Assembly: GCF_004570575.1 (NCBI RefSeq)
Contig: NZ_SPPD01000010.1
Span: 1-64,000 of the forward strand
Reading direction: 5' to 3'
Source of the DNA: Streptococcus cuniculi
GTDB taxonomy: Bacteria; Bacillota; Bacilli; Lactobacillales; Streptococcaceae
DNA length: 64,000 bases
A program made the translations under genes and the position numbers. The first letter of the stretch is position 1, and the number at the start of each line of letters is the position of its first letter. Under the pieces are notes generated by a model, which saw only the letters and a program-made list of their open reading frames with translations, had not been told where the DNA came from and made no database searches. Shown piece by piece: positions 7,901 through 17,252 of the stretch.

Positions 7901-9220
7901 ATGAAAAAACAACTATACCTAGCAGCGACTGCTGCCTTAGTAGCGGTAGCACCGCATGCCATACAGGCTGAGCAACCAACACCGAATGAAGGGAACCAAG
8001 AGGCGCCCTTGACTGCAACGACTGCCAGTCCTCTACCGATGGTAGCGCATGACTTTATCTCTCAAAAGCGAGTGAGCTCTCGCGCTGAGCTTGACAGTTT
8101 AGCCTATTTGACCGCAGAACAAAAAGAGGAATTCAAAAAACAAATAGAAGTTGCTCAGTCTGAGATAGAAGTTGATAATGCCTTATTTGCAGCCAAAAAA
8201 GCCAATATTCAGGCCTTGAAAGATGAAGAAAGTGAAACTGTAGAAAAGGCTATAATGATTTTTAGAGACATTCGACAGTTGCCAGAATTGACAGATGCGA
8301 GTTTATACGACGGTCAAATGTATACATGGTCGGCAATTGGCGACATGTTAGACGGCTATTTGCAATCGTTTTACAGTTTAAATCCTGAAATAGATGCCAA
8401 CTTGACAAATCAAGAACTAGCTAGACGTTTAAGTAACTTGTACAATGCTTTTCACTACGGAACTATGGAATATATCGCTCGTGACTTGGAGCAGAAGCAT
8501 AAGCAATTTCCAGATAATCAAGAACTGTGAACCCTACTCAAGGAAATGTTTTATGATGTCTACGCCTCTATAGAAGCTGGAGGTAAGAGGAGTGATTTTG
8601 TAGGATTTCTCAATCGGGATATTTATCCACGGCAGAAGAAGTTTAATGACTTGTATCGTATCCTATCAGGTACGCCCCTGATTCCGCTTGTACCTGCCCA
8701 GCCTGTTCCTAAGGTAGAAAATCCGAGTCAACCGAGTGAGCCTGCTCCTAAGGCAGAAACGCCAGACCAGTCAGGCAAGCCTAAGGCTGAGATCATCACT
8801 CGCCAAGAAACACGTGAAGAAGCAGTTCCATACCAAACAATCACCAAAGAAAATGCGGACTTGCCAAAGGGTGAAAAACGCCTTGTCACAAAAGGTGTGG
8901 CAGGTGTGCGGACAGTTGTCGCAGAAGTAAAAATGCAAGGGGAAACCCTTGTATCTCGCATAGTGATTTCAGACACGATTACCAAACCCGCTATTGATGA
9001 AGTCGTGGAAATCGGTATCAAGGAAGTCAAAAAGAAAATAGCGAAAACACCGGACAAAAAAGACGGTGGAGAGACAGTCGTTGGCAAGAAAGATCAACAA
9101 GATCTGGGAAAGAGTGGCCGCGTTTTACCGAGAACCAATGCAGTGCCTAGTCTCCTGTCCTTTGTTGGGGTCGCTTTGGCAGGTTTGACAGGTTTGTTTG
9201 TCAAAAATCGTAAAAAATAA
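7901..9220 (+). pseudogene. G5-domain wall-anchored surface protein, interrupted by an in-frame TGA
   Basis: One reading frame from ATG 7901 to TAA 9220, broken only by TGA at 8528-8530; both halves are in the same phase with five sense codons between the stop and the next ATG (8546). The N-terminal half (209 aa) has a signal peptide (MKKQLYLAATAALVAVAPHA, cleavage near AIQA-E) and a helical region. The C-terminal half has proline/lysine-rich repeats (PAPKAETP-type), a G5 domain (about 8815-9030, VPYQTITKENADLPKG...), then LPRTN, a hydrophobic span and KNRKK: a sortase signal with Asn in place of the final Gly. If the stop is real, the N-terminal part is secreted but not anchored, and the C-terminal part has no export signal. 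SD GAGAGGG precedes 7901. Confidence 0.8.
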
Positions 9221-9242
9221 TACGAGAGAAGAATCGTCATGA

Positions 9243-9275
9243 AGAGAGTAGACTGTGAGGTCTGCTCTCTTTGTC
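9243..9275 (+). terminator. Terminator-like hairpin after the surface-protein gene
   Basis: AGAGAGTAGACT (9243-9254) pairs with GGTCTGCTCTCT (9259-9270), loop GTGA, followed by only a short T-rich tail (TTGTC). Confidence 0.6.
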
Positions 9276-9418
9276 AGTTCGTAACAGATGTTTGAGTAGT
9301 GCGATGTCTAAGCAACATCGGAAGAACGTAAAACGTAGAGAAAAAACAGAGGAGTATTAGAGAAAGAAGGTGAGCGTTTGATATACTGAAATTACAGTGG
9401 GGAAGGAAAGGAGAACTC

Positions 9419-9625
9419 ATGCATTCGTTTACTCGTGCGATCCTCTATCTCAAGCGATACCCGATGAAAAGTGCTCTATTGACAGGCTTGCTCTTCTGTA
9501 TCAGCTGGACTTTCAGTGTAGCAGTTGTCCTCATATTGGTCAAGATAAGACACCGATTAGGGCTGAGCTTATTGGGATTTTTCAAGGAAAGATCTTTAGC
9601 TAGCCATACTATAGTGCTGAGCTAG
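9419..9625 (+). pseudogene. Remnant of an ABC-transporter permease N-terminus
   Basis: The first 40 or so residues (MHSFTRAILYLKRYPMKSAL then a hydrophobic segment) look like the start of an FtsX-type ABC permease, with a proper SD (AAAGGAGAA) before ATG 9419. Permease similarity then fades and the frame closes at 9625. Up to the promoter at 9793 there is another open frame but no recognisable product. It is probably what is left of an ABC exporter that once accompanied the two-component genes that follow. Confidence 0.4.
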
Positions 9626-9792
9626 TGTCCCCCCTGCTATCTGCTACCTCCTTGTCCTATTTCTTTCTCAATCTAACCACAAATAGAAGTTGGCTGAGTA
9701 GGCAAGAGACTGTTCAGCTACCATTTTATACGGAAATTTGGATAATCAGCAAAGCAGGGAATCTGTGCTTTATCTGTTTTTTGAGTAGTCGC

Positions 9793-9821
9793 CAGACACT
9801 TTTCTGAAACTGGTGTATAAT
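9793..9821 (+). promoter_or_regulatory. Promoter of the two-component operon
   Basis: CAGACA (9793-9798), 17 bases, TATAAT (9816-9821). Weak -35, perfect -10. Confidence 0.55.
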
Positions 9822-9885
9822 GGATGGTGCTTGTTATTTCAAAAAACAGGTAGGAAGACATTAAGATAGGAAAAGGAGAAAGATA

Positions 9886-10539
9886 ATGTATAAGATTTTA
9901 GTCGTAGAAGATGATGCAACCATCAATCAAGTTATTTGCGAATTTTTAAAAGAACATGGTTATCAAGTAACATCTGTCATGGACGGTGGAGAGGCCTTGG
10001 AGCGCTTCGCGAAAGACAATTTTGACTTGATTATTTTGGATATCATGCTACCGACAGTCAATGGTCTTGATGTATTGAAAAAAATCCGACTTCATTCTCA
10101 AGTTCCAGTCATGATGTTGACAGCTTTGGATGATGAATACACGCAATTAGTCAGCTTTAACCATCTGATTAGCGATTATGTGACCAAGCCATTTTCACCG
10201 CTCATCTTGGTCAAGCGGATTGAGAATATCTTGCGCCGTACAGCGACCTATTCTGAAATCGTTGTAGACGAACTCCGCGTTTCCTTGGAAGATTGTACGG
10301 TTTATTGGAAAGGGGAAAAAATGTCTCCTACAAAGACCGAGTACGAGCTGATTGAAACCCTAGCTAAGCGAAAATATCATCTAGTCACCCGTGAGCAATT
10401 GATGGATGGCATCTGGGGCTATAGCGAGCTTGATACGCGGGTATTGGATAACCATATTAAAAATATTCGCAAGAAAATTCCAGGAATTCCTTTGGTCACG
10501 ATTACAGGGATGGGGTATCAACTAGGGAGAGATGAATAG
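9886..10539 (+). CDS. OmpR-family response regulator
   Basis: 217 residues: receiver domain (1-120) with acidic pocket E8-D9-D10, phospho-acceptor D52 (LIILDIMLP), T79 and K101 (YVTKPF), then a winged-helix DNA-binding domain (about 125-215; YELIETLAKRKYHLVTREQL). It pairs with the histidine kinase that starts on its stop codon. The sequence and the nearby permease remnant resemble VncR-type regulators, but that name is a guess. SD AAAGGAGAA 6 bases before ATG 9886. Confidence 0.92.
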   Translation: MYKILVVEDDATINQVICEFLKEHGYQVTSVMDGGEALERFAKDNFDLIILDIMLPTVNGLDVLKKIRLHSQVPVMMLTALDDEYTQLVSFNHLISDYVTKPFSPLILVKRIENILRRTATYSEIVVDELRVSLEDCTVYWKGEKMSPTKTEYELIETLAKRKYHLVTREQLMDGIWGYSELDTRVLDNHIKNIRKKIPGIPLVTITGMGYQLGRDE

Positions 10540-11900
10540 TGAAGATCGCGAAACGACATTTTCTCTGGACCAGTAGTTTAATCTTTCTGGTTGTAACAGC
10601 CTTACTGACGACCTTGTATTTTGTGGTACCGATTTATTATCAGTCTGTCAAAATCACCGAGGTCAAGCAGGAATTTGATTATGTATCGAAAAGTTTGCAG
10701 GGAAAGTCCATATCGGATATTGAAGTCCTTTTACAGCGATACGACCAAAAAAATAGTCGGATGTGGTTCAGCCTATCTGATAAGGAAGGAAGTGTCTATT
10801 ATCCCAAAGTGGAGGTCGAGGGTCTAGATCAGCCAATCACCTTGGAAGTGAATCCATTTTTTTCAGAAGATACAGAATGGGAGAAGATGAACGAGACCGT
10901 CTTGGATAAGGATGGGAAAATCTATACCCTAGAGGGGGAGTATTCTTTACAACCCATTTCAGATGCAAGTCAGGTTTTATTTCATCTGTCACCGTATTTC
11001 CTTATCTTTTTTCTATGTTTAGGGACAGGTCTATCGTATATCTATAGTCGCGTTTCGACCAAGCGCCTCCAGCAGATTTCTGAGACCACACGCAAGATGG
11101 TTAGCCTCTCACCTGATGTGGCCTGTCAGGTGGAAGGACGAGATGAGATTGCCGATTTGGCCCAAGATGTCAACACACTGTATGATAGCCTTTTGCGCAA
11201 TATGGCAGCCTTGCGACTTGAAACGGAGAAAGTGGTAGAGAGTGAGCGGAGCAAGGCAGAATTTTTACAGATGACTTCTCATGAATTAAAAACGCCCATC
11301 GCAGGCATGCTGGGCATCGTCGATGGGATGATTTATGGTGTTGGAGAATTTAAAGACCGTGAGAAATACTTAAAAAAATGCCGTGACATTTTAGAGCACC
11401 AATCGCAATTGGTGCAATCAATTTTAGACATGTCTAAGTTAGAAATGCAGGTTGCAGATGGTTTGAATCAGAAGTTTTCTCTGTCGGATACCTTGATGGA
11501 ACAGGTCGGTTTTTACCAGACCTTGTCGGAAGTTCAGGGCTATCGCTTTTCGGTAAAACTAGAACCACTAGATGTAGAAGGGAACCAAACCTATCTTCTC
11601 AAAGCCATTAAGAATCTGCTGGATAATGCTTTTCATTATACTCGTGCCGGCGGAGAAATTGTACTCCGACTAGAGGGACATCAGCTCATCGTTGAAAATG
11701 AAGCGGAAAAGGTGTTGACAAAAGAGCAGGTGGAGAAGATTTTCCAACCATTCTATCGACCAGACTACAGCCGTAGTAAAAAAGACGGAGGGACTGGCTT
11801 GGGACTCTTTATCGTCCAACAGATTTTGAATCAGCACCAGTTGGCCTATCGTTTTGAAGCGGTTGAGGATAGATGGATGCGGTTTAGTATTTTCTTTTAG
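10539..11900 (+). CDS. Sensor histidine kinase
   Basis: 453 residues; the GTG start overlaps the last base of the response-regulator stop (TAGTG), so translation is coupled. Transmembrane segments at about 9-33 and 147-170 bracket an extracellular sensor of about 110 residues; then HAMP, the H-box with H248 (FLQMTSHELKTPIAG), N-box (NLLDNAFHYTR) and G-box (DGGTGLGLFIV). HisKA/HATPase_c architecture, membrane-bound. The extracytoplasmic signal is unknown; a VncS-like role is possible given its neighbour. Confidence 0.92.
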   Translation: MKIAKRHFLWTSSLIFLVVTALLTTLYFVVPIYYQSVKITEVKQEFDYVSKSLQGKSISDIEVLLQRYDQKNSRMWFSLSDKEGSVYYPKVEVEGLDQPITLEVNPFFSEDTEWEKMNETVLDKDGKIYTLEGEYSLQPISDASQVLFHLSPYFLIFFLCLGTGLSYIYSRVSTKRLQQISETTRKMVSLSPDVACQVEGRDEIADLAQDVNTLYDSLLRNMAALRLETEKVVESERSKAEFLQMTSHELKTPIAGMLGIVDGMIYGVGEFKDREKYLKKCRDILEHQSQLVQSILDMSKLEMQVADGLNQKFSLSDTLMEQVGFYQTLSEVQGYRFSVKLEPLDVEGNQTYLLKAIKNLLDNAFHYTRAGGEIVLRLEGHQLIVENEAEKVLTKEQVEKIFQPFYRPDYSRSKKDGGTGLGLFIVQQILNQHQLAYRFEAVEDRWMRFSIFF

Positions 11901-11937
11901 ATTGTATCGTCATTTCGTTCATACCTAACGGTAGCCA

Positions 11938-12091
11938 CAGCTGTAATCGGCTAAAGCCGAAACATCTGCCTATCTTTTTCACACAGTGCTTAGCTCGAAT
12001 TCAATTACTAAGATACAAAAGCTTGTTGATACGAGTTATACTCGTTTTATTTCCAAGTTCAGACTATTGGAGCGAGTACTAAAAGGAAACG
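11938..12091. repeat. Composite palindromic repeat (31-bp hairpin, tail, second inverted repeat)
   Basis: A 31-bp palindrome (11938-11968; arms around CGGCTAAAGCCG), then a 39-base tail (to about 12007) identical to the one following the copy at 57236, a short ACGAGT/ACTCGT hairpin (12031-12045) and a second module (12043-12091) shared with 46147-46210 and 57335-57400. Non-coding. Confidence 0.7.
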
Positions 12092-12102
12092 AAAAGACGA
12101 TA

Positions 12103-12133
12103 AAAAGCATAGAAACGAGGTTTCTATGCTTTT
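12103..12133. terminator. Bidirectional terminator between convergent genes
   Basis: AAAAGCATAGAAAC (12103-12116) and GTTTCTATGCTTTT (12120-12133) form a perfect 14-bp stem with a GAG loop. T-runs exist on both strands, serving the kinase gene (+) and the MetE-like gene (-). Confidence 0.85.
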
Positions 12134-12180
12134 GTTTAGAGCAAGGCTTTAGCTAAAACAGGATTGTGCTATTTTAACTC

Positions 12181-13332
12181 TTATAGGTCCGCCCAGAATC
12201 TGTCAGCAATTTCTTGGCCTTGTTTGATTTTGGCCCATTGTTCCGCTACAGACAGTTCATTTCCAGAATCACATGAGGCAAAGCCACATTGGTGGGAGAG
12301 GTAGAGGCGTTCTTTTGGAATGATGGTGCTAGCTTGCTCGAGCAATTGGTAGACACGCTTTTCATCATCGAGGGTATTGGTCTTACTAGAGAGAAGGCCT
12401 AAGACGATTTCAGCCTTGGAATCTTTGAGGCTTTCAAGCGCCTTCAAATCACCTGCTCGCTCGTCATCCCACTCGAGGAAGAAGCGGTCATAGTGTTGGT
12501 CACGCAGGAATTTCTGTGCGATGGCTTCATAGGTGCCGCCTGCTGCATGGCGACTTTCGTAGTTTCCACGGCAATTGTGGGTCCAGACCGTCAAGCCAAG
12601 CTCATGGGCAAAGTCAACAACTTCATTATTGAGGGCGACAAAGGCATCTGCCAAATCAGCCAGACCAGCATTTCCGTCCGCAAAGAAGCTAGCAGGGTTG
12701 TTCTCGTCAAACAATTCCCAAAGACAGTCATCAAATTGGATAATGCTACCACCTGCCACCTTGTAGTCTTCGAGGAATTCTTTGTAGGCTTGGATAAGCC
12801 CTGCTTTTAAAGCATCAGCTGTCGGATAGACCTGACCTTCTCCATACAAGCCATCAAAGACTGCTAACTCGGTATAGGCATGGGCAGGCCCCCAAACGGT
12901 TAATTTGGTAGCTGTATCACCTGCCTCTGCTTGAACCAATTTGTAAATCTGGATAAAATGATGGTTCTTTCCAGAGAGTGTTTCAGTGATACGGATTCCG
13001 ATGTCTTTTCGCGTCTCAAAATGCCCGCCATCATGATCTTTAAAGGTATAACCATGTTCAGCGATGTAGCGCTCAATTCCTCTAAGACCCCAGACAAAGT
13101 CAAGGTGCCACATGGATTTGGAATATTCACCGTCCGTCACGATGTCAATGCCCTTTTCTTTTTGCTCAGTGACGATGGTTTTGATGTCCTTGGTCTCTGT
13201 CTCTTGGTAGCCAGGGAAATCTTGGTAAAAAGGATAGCGGATGTCATCTCGGTGTTCAATCTGTGTCTTGTATGCCCGTAAATCTGCTGGACGTAAGAGG
13301 GAACCTACTAGTTGAAATCGTGATCTTGTCAT
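12181..13332 (-). CDS. MetE C-terminal-like (cobalamin-independent methionine synthase II family) protein
   Basis: 383 residues corresponding to the catalytic C-terminal barrel of MetE only, as in Bacillus YxjG/YxjH-type proteins. Zinc-ligand candidates are visible: the His and Cys in VWTHNCRGN and the Cys in LSHQCGFASC. It probably moves a methyl group to homocysteine or a related thiol from a donor other than the full folate tail; the donor cannot be read from sequence. SD GGAGAA lies upstream of ATG 13332 (minus strand). Single gene, convergent with the kinase and divergent from the MFS gene. Confidence 0.88.
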   Translation of the reverse strand: MTRSRFQLVGSLLRPADLRAYKTQIEHRDDIRYPFYQDFPGYQETETKDIKTIVTEQKEKGIDIVTDGEYSKSMWHLDFVWGLRGIERYIAEHGYTFKDHDGGHFETRKDIGIRITETLSGKNHHFIQIYKLVQAEAGDTATKLTVWGPAHAYTELAVFDGLYGEGQVYPTADALKAGLIQAYKEFLEDYKVAGGSIIQFDDCLWELFDENNPASFFADGNAGLADLADAFVALNNEVVDFAHELGLTVWTHNCRGNYESRHAAGGTYEAIAQKFLRDQHYDRFFLEWDDERAGDLKALESLKDSKAEIVLGLLSSKTNTLDDEKRVYQLLEQASTIIPKERLYLSHQCGFASCDSGNELSVAEQWAKIKQGQEIADRFWADL

Positions 13333-13476
13333 ATTCGTTCTCCATTTCTCGTTGATGTTCTTATTCTATCGAATTTCCACACAAATGAAAAATAGTTATT
13401 TTAAAAGAAGTGATATAGCTAGAGACTATATCTGGATAGAAATGTCTTTGTAGTGCTATCTTCTTCGCCTAAATTG

Positions 13477-13485
13477 TGATATAAT
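13477..13485 (+). promoter_or_regulatory. Extended -10 promoter of the MFS gene
   Basis: TGATATAAT: perfect -10 with the TGn extension; no clear -35. Confidence 0.6.
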
Positions 13486-13536
13486 GGCGTGAGTATCATC
13501 AAAGAAAAAACTTCCATTGAATAGAATGAGGTATCC

Positions 13537-14703
13537 ATGAAGAAACAAACTTTCTTTATTGCACTTGGAATCGTGATGTTGGGTGCAGTGATGCGCGTGC
13601 CCATTACAGCCATTCCGCCTATTTTAACCGATATTGCGAGTAGCTTGGGTGTGTTGGTCAATGAGTTGGGAATTCTTACCTCCATTCCCTTGCTGATGTT
13701 TGCTTTCTGCTCATCTCTTGCTCCGAAATTGGCAAGTATGCTAGGCATGGAGCGCTTAATGGGTGGCGTGTTGTTCCTCATGGTGCTTGGTTCGCTGTTG
13801 CGGATCGTCAATCTTCCGTTTCTATACCTAGGAACGATTGTGGTGGGGGCAACGATTGCGGTCATCAATGTGCTATTGCCTAGTATTGTAGCGGCGAATT
13901 TCCCGCAACGAATCGGTCTGTATACAACTCTCTACATAACGGTTATGGGGGTTACATCAACGCTTGCGTCCATGGTCGCAGTACCGATTGTCTCTGCGAC
14001 TTCTTGGCAATTTTTAATTCTCCTAGTAACGGGGCTCATCGGTCTTGCGTTTGTCTGCTGGTTACCCAATATGAAAGAGAGTCATCGGGTGGACGAAAAG
14101 GTGCAGGAGAAAACAACGGTGTCGCTTTGGAAGAACAAGGCGGCAGTGACTTTTCTTGTCTTTAGTGGTCTTCAGTCCATGCTCTTTTATACGGAGCTGA
14201 CCTGGCTTCCGACCATGGCACAAACTGCAGGGATAGAGCAGGCACAGGCAGGGTTTTTAGCAGGGATTTTTAGCTTGGTGAGTATTCCGATGTCGATGAT
14301 TACACCAGGTATTATCTCTCGCCTGAAGAAAGAACAGCGTGCAGTCTTGATGCTTGGTCTATCGTGCTTGACCTTGTTGGGCTTGGTTTTGATATTATTC
14401 GCATCAGCTAGTTTTACAATGTGGCTCTGGATTCATCTCTTCTTAGGAGTATCGGTCAGCACCCTCTTCCCTTATATGATGCTGTCGCTATCGCTCAAAA
14501 CCAGCAACAGTCAGGCAACAGCTCGTCTTTCTGGTATGGTGCAGACAGGTGGCTATCTCATTGCGGCGGTGGGGCCTGTAGCCTTGGGCTATAGCTATTC
14601 TGTAGCGGCCTCTTGGTTTCCCCTTGTCGTCAGTCTCATCATCGTCACCATTGCCATGATGGTTTCGATTTTCGTGATTGAAAAAGAAGATGTGATTGTG
14701 TAA
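13537..14703 (+). CDS. MFS transporter, CynX/NimT-like
   Basis: 388-residue membrane protein with about twelve hydrophobic spans in two halves separated by a charged loop near residues 180-200 (MKESHRVDEKVQEKTT). The N-terminus (PITAIPPILTDIA) and overall size match the cyanate/2-nitroimidazole (CynX/NimT) branch of the major facilitator family. The substrate is unknown. Single gene with its own extended -10 promoter; ends before the bidirectional terminator at 14849. Confidence 0.85.
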   Translation: MKKQTFFIALGIVMLGAVMRVPITAIPPILTDIASSLGVLVNELGILTSIPLLMFAFCSSLAPKLASMLGMERLMGGVLFLMVLGSLLRIVNLPFLYLGTIVVGATIAVINVLLPSIVAANFPQRIGLYTTLYITVMGVTSTLASMVAVPIVSATSWQFLILLVTGLIGLAFVCWLPNMKESHRVDEKVQEKTTVSLWKNKAAVTFLVFSGLQSMLFYTELTWLPTMAQTAGIEQAQAGFLAGIFSLVSIPMSMITPGIISRLKKEQRAVLMLGLSCLTLLGLVLILFASASFTMWLWIHLFLGVSVSTLFPYMMLSLSLKTSNSQATARLSGMVQTGGYLIAAVGPVALGYSYSVAASWFPLVVSLIIVTIAMMVSIFVIEKEDVIV

Positions 14704-14804
14704 TCAAACAAAAAGAGAGTGGAGAAAGAAGTTCTCATTTCTTTGTATGCTTGGTGAAAGCTGGGATTGCAGATGCGCTTTCTTGTTTTTCAGCACCTTA
14801 AAAA

Positions 14805-14820
14805 ATACCCCAGTGGGGTA
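14805..14820 (-). terminator. Terminator reading leftward
   Basis: TACCCC (14806-14811) pairs with GGGGTA (14815-14820); the T-run lies on the minus strand side (ATTTTTTAAGG), so it backs up the stronger hairpin after the DUF3042 gene. Confidence 0.55.
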
Positions 14821-14848
14821 TAACTCGTCTTCCTGTTTTCAAGCTCAT

Positions 14849-14877
14849 GAAAAAATGCTCCACTGGAGCATTTTTTT
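14849..14877. terminator. Bidirectional terminator
   Basis: ATGCTCCA (14855-14862) with TGGAGCAT (14864-14871), flanked by A6 and T7. Lies between the convergent MFS gene and the DUF3042 gene; the stop codon of the latter follows directly. Confidence 0.85.
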
Positions 14878-15046
14878 AATGTGCGACGCGACGGCGTGCT
14901 GCTTTTTTACGATTTTCTTCGATGAACGCTTCTTTCTTTTCTTCAGGTTCGATAATTGTTTTATGAATGGTAAAAATCGCACCTGCGGCAAGAGCAACTG
15001 TGCTAGCAACTCCTGTCAAGAAACCTTTTCCAAAACCTTTAGCCAT
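14876..15046 (-). CDS. DUF3042 family small protein
   Basis: 56 residues: a short glycine-rich start (MAKGFGKGFLTGVAS), one hydrophobic segment (about 12-30) and a very basic C-terminus (EENRKKAARRRVAH). The frame is open to 15124, but SD AAGGAG lies just before ATG 15046, and only this start gives the conserved family N-terminus. Function unknown. It is divergent from miaA, the usual location in lactic acid bacteria and streptococci. Confidence 0.88.
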   Translation of the reverse strand: MAKGFGKGFLTGVASTVALAAGAIFTIHKTIIEPEEKKEAFIEENRKKAARRRVAH

Positions 15047-15066
15047 AGTTGTTTCTCCTTTACTTG

Positions 15067-15075
15067 TGTTATAAT
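15067..15075 (+). promoter_or_regulatory. Extended -10 promoter of the miaA operon
   Basis: TGTTATAAT, about 40 bases before ATG of miaA. Confidence 0.65.
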
Positions 15076-15114
15076 AGATTGTAGCGAAAAAACAAAAAAT
15101 TTTCAAGGAAAAAG

Positions 15115-16005
15115 ATGAAAACAAAGATAATAGTAGTGGTCGGGCCTACTGCGGTGGGAAAAACAGCCCTAGGAATCGATCTGGCACAGCAGTATAATGG
15201 TGAGATTATTAGTGGTGACAGCCAGCAAGTTTACAGGCAACTAGATATTGGAACAGCTAAGGCAACCAAGGAAGAGCAGAGCCTTGCACCCCACCATTTG
15301 ATTGATGTACGTGATGTGACTGAAGGCTATTCGGCCTATGATTTTGTAGCAGAGGCCACTCGCTTGATGGAAGAGATAAAAGAAAGAGGCAAGTTGCCGA
15401 TTATCGTGGGTGGTACGGGCCTCTATATTCAAAGTCTACTTGAAGGCTATCATCTGGGCGGTCAAGTGACACATGAAGAGGTTCTCGCCTATCGCAAGGA
15501 GCTGGACACCTTGTCAGATGAGGTTTTATTTGGGAAAATAGCAGAGCTGGGAATCGAGATTCCTCAAATCAACCGCAGACGGGCCATGAGGCAGTTGGAG
15601 TTGGCACAGTTTGACCAAAACTTGGAAAATCAAGAACCACCCTATGAGGCCTTGGTGATTGGCCTATCAGATGAGCGGGTTGTCCTATATGAACGCATTA
15701 ACCAGAGGGTCGATCAGATGATGGAGGCAGGCTTACTAGTAGAGGCTAACTGGCTATATGAAACGCATCCGACCGCTCAGGCAAGTTTAGGCATCGGTTA
15801 CAAGGAGTTCTTTCCCTATTTTGAGGGGAAAATCAATCTTGAAGCTGCCGTTGAAAAGGTTAAACAAAACACCCGCCGCTTTGCCAAACGCCAATTGACT
15901 TGGTTTCGCAATCGCATGCAGGTGGCGTTTGACCTCGTATCTAAAGAGGGGGTCAAGGACCAGATTTTCCAACGAGTAACGGAATTTTTAGGGGAAACAT
16001 CATGA
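15115..16005 (+). CDS. miaA: tRNA dimethylallyltransferase
   Basis: Transfers dimethylallyl from DMAPP to A37 of tRNAs that read codons starting with U, the first step to ms2i6A. 296 residues, typical. P-loop GPTAVGKT (9-16), the DSQQVY substrate motif (35-40), GGTGLY (101-106) and the C-terminal [15 protein letters not shown] signature. SD AAGGAAAAAG before ATG 15115. First gene of a tightly packed operon: hflX starts 4 bases before its stop. Confidence 0.97.
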   Translation: MKTKIIVVVGPTAVGKTALGIDLAQQYNGEIISGDSQQVYRQLDIGTAKATKEEQSLAPHHLIDVRDVTEGYSAYDFVAEATRLMEEIKERGKLPIIVGGTGLYIQSLLEGYHLGGQVTHEEVLAYRKELDTLSDEVLFGKIAELGIEIPQINRRRAMRQLELAQFDQNLENQEPPYEALVIGLSDERVVLYERINQRVDQMMEAGLLVEANWLYETHPTAQASLGIGYKEFFPYFEGKINLEAAVEKVKQNTRRFAKRQLTWFRNRMQVAFDLVSKEGVKDQIFQRVTEFLGETS

Positions 16006-17252
16006 TTGAAACGAGAAAAGAAGAAGAGCGGGTCTTGCTGATTGGGGTAGAACTACAGCAGACAGAAAACTTTGATATGTCTATGGAAGAGCTTGCGAGC
16101 CTTGCAAAAACAGCTGGTGCGGTGGTAAAAGGAACCTATACCCAGAAGAGGGAAAAGTATGACAGCAAGACCTTTGTCGGCTCGGGTAAATTAGAAGAAA
16201 TCAAGCTCATGGTTGAGGCTGATAACATTGATACTGTTGTGGTCAACAACCGTCTGACACCGCGTCAGAATGTGAATTTAGAGGAGATTTTGGGTGTCAA
16301 GGTCATTGACCGTATGCAGTTGATTCTGGACATTTTTGCCATGCGGGCGAGAAGCCATGAGGGAAAATTGCAGGTGCATTTAGCCCAGTTGAAATACATG
16401 TTGCCTCGCTTAATTGGCCAAGGAGTCATGCTTAGCCGTCAGGCAGGTGGGATTGGTTCGCGCGGACCAGGTGAGAGCCAGCTTGAGCTCAACCGCAGAA
16501 GCATTCGCAACCAGATTGCAGATATTGAACGTCAGTTGAAAGTGGTGGAGAAAAATCGGGCAACGGTGCGGGAGCGGAGGCTCCAGTCAGGCATTTTTAA
16601 GATTGGCTTGATTGGCTACACTAACGCAGGTAAGTCAACCATTCTGAATGCCCTGACCGACAAGCGCCAGTATGAAGCGGATGAACTCTTTGCGACCTTG
16701 GATGCAACGACCAAGCAGGTCCACTTGTCTGATACCTTTCGGGTGACGGTGACCGATACGGTCGGTTTTATCCAAGATTTGCCGACAGAATTGATTTCCG
16801 CCTTTAAATCAACCTTAGAAGAATCGATGAATGTGGATTTGCTGCTCCACGTGATTGATGCCTCTGATCCCAATCACGCAGAACAGGAAGAAGTGGTCTT
16901 GAGCATTTTACAAGAGTTAGAGATGTTGGACATTCCCCGCCTCGTCCTTTATAATAAATTAGACAAGACGGATGACAGCTTTACACCGAGCCAATTCCCG
17001 CACGTCATGCTGTCTGCCAAAGATGAGAATGCCAAATCCCACATTCAGATGATGACCTTGGCCAAGATTAAGACCCTATTTGAGCCTTTTGAGATTCGCG
17101 TTCCTATAAAAGATAGTTATAAGATTCATGACTTGGGGCACATATGTTTGATTGACAAGCGTTTTTACGAGGACGATGTTGAAATCATCAAGGGTTATAT
17201 TGCCAAGGAACACAAGTGGAAATTAGAGGAGTTTTCGGATGGATTATATTGA
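16002..17252 (+). CDS. hflX: GTPase HflX
   Basis: Ribosome-associated GTPase that rescues or splits stalled 70S particles in characterised relatives. 416 residues. The N-terminal HflX domain includes the glycine-rich loop [17 protein letters not shown] (146-162); the G domain begins at about 200 with G1 GYTNAGKS (205-212), G3 DTVGF and G4 NKLD. ATG overlaps miaA stop (ATGA), and the next gene overlaps its own end by 14 bases. Confidence 0.96.
   Translation: MIETRKEEERVLLIGVELQQTENFDMSMEELASLAKTAGAVVKGTYTQKREKYDSKTFVGSGKLEEIKLMVEADNIDTVVVNNRLTPRQNVNLEEILGVKVIDRMQLILDIFAMRARSHEGKLQVHLAQLKYMLPRLIGQGVMLSRQAGGIGSRGPGESQLELNRRSIRNQIADIERQLKVVEKNRATVRERRLQSGIFKIGLIGYTNAGKSTILNALTDKRQYEADELFATLDATTKQVHLSDTFRVTVTDTVGFIQDLPTELISAFKSTLEESMNVDLLLHVIDASDPNHAEQEEVVLSILQELEMLDIPRLVLYNKLDKTDDSFTPSQFPHVMLSAKDENAKSHIQMMTLAKIKTLFEPFEIRVPIKDSYKIHDLGHICLIDKRFYEDDVEIIKGYIAKEHKWKLEEFSDGLY

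Noticed and set aside
8528-8530. TGA as a recoded Trp or selenocysteine codon
   Set aside because: Several genes here end in a genuine TGA (for example the deaminase at 4851), and there is no selenocysteine machinery or special structure after the codon.
9625-9807. 60-codon ORF after the permease remnant
   Set aside because: No SD of its own and no recognisable protein; probably decayed sequence.
15047-15124. Longer DUF3042 product starting at 15124
   Set aside because: It would read across the miaA promoter and lacks an SD; the family N-terminus is at 15046.
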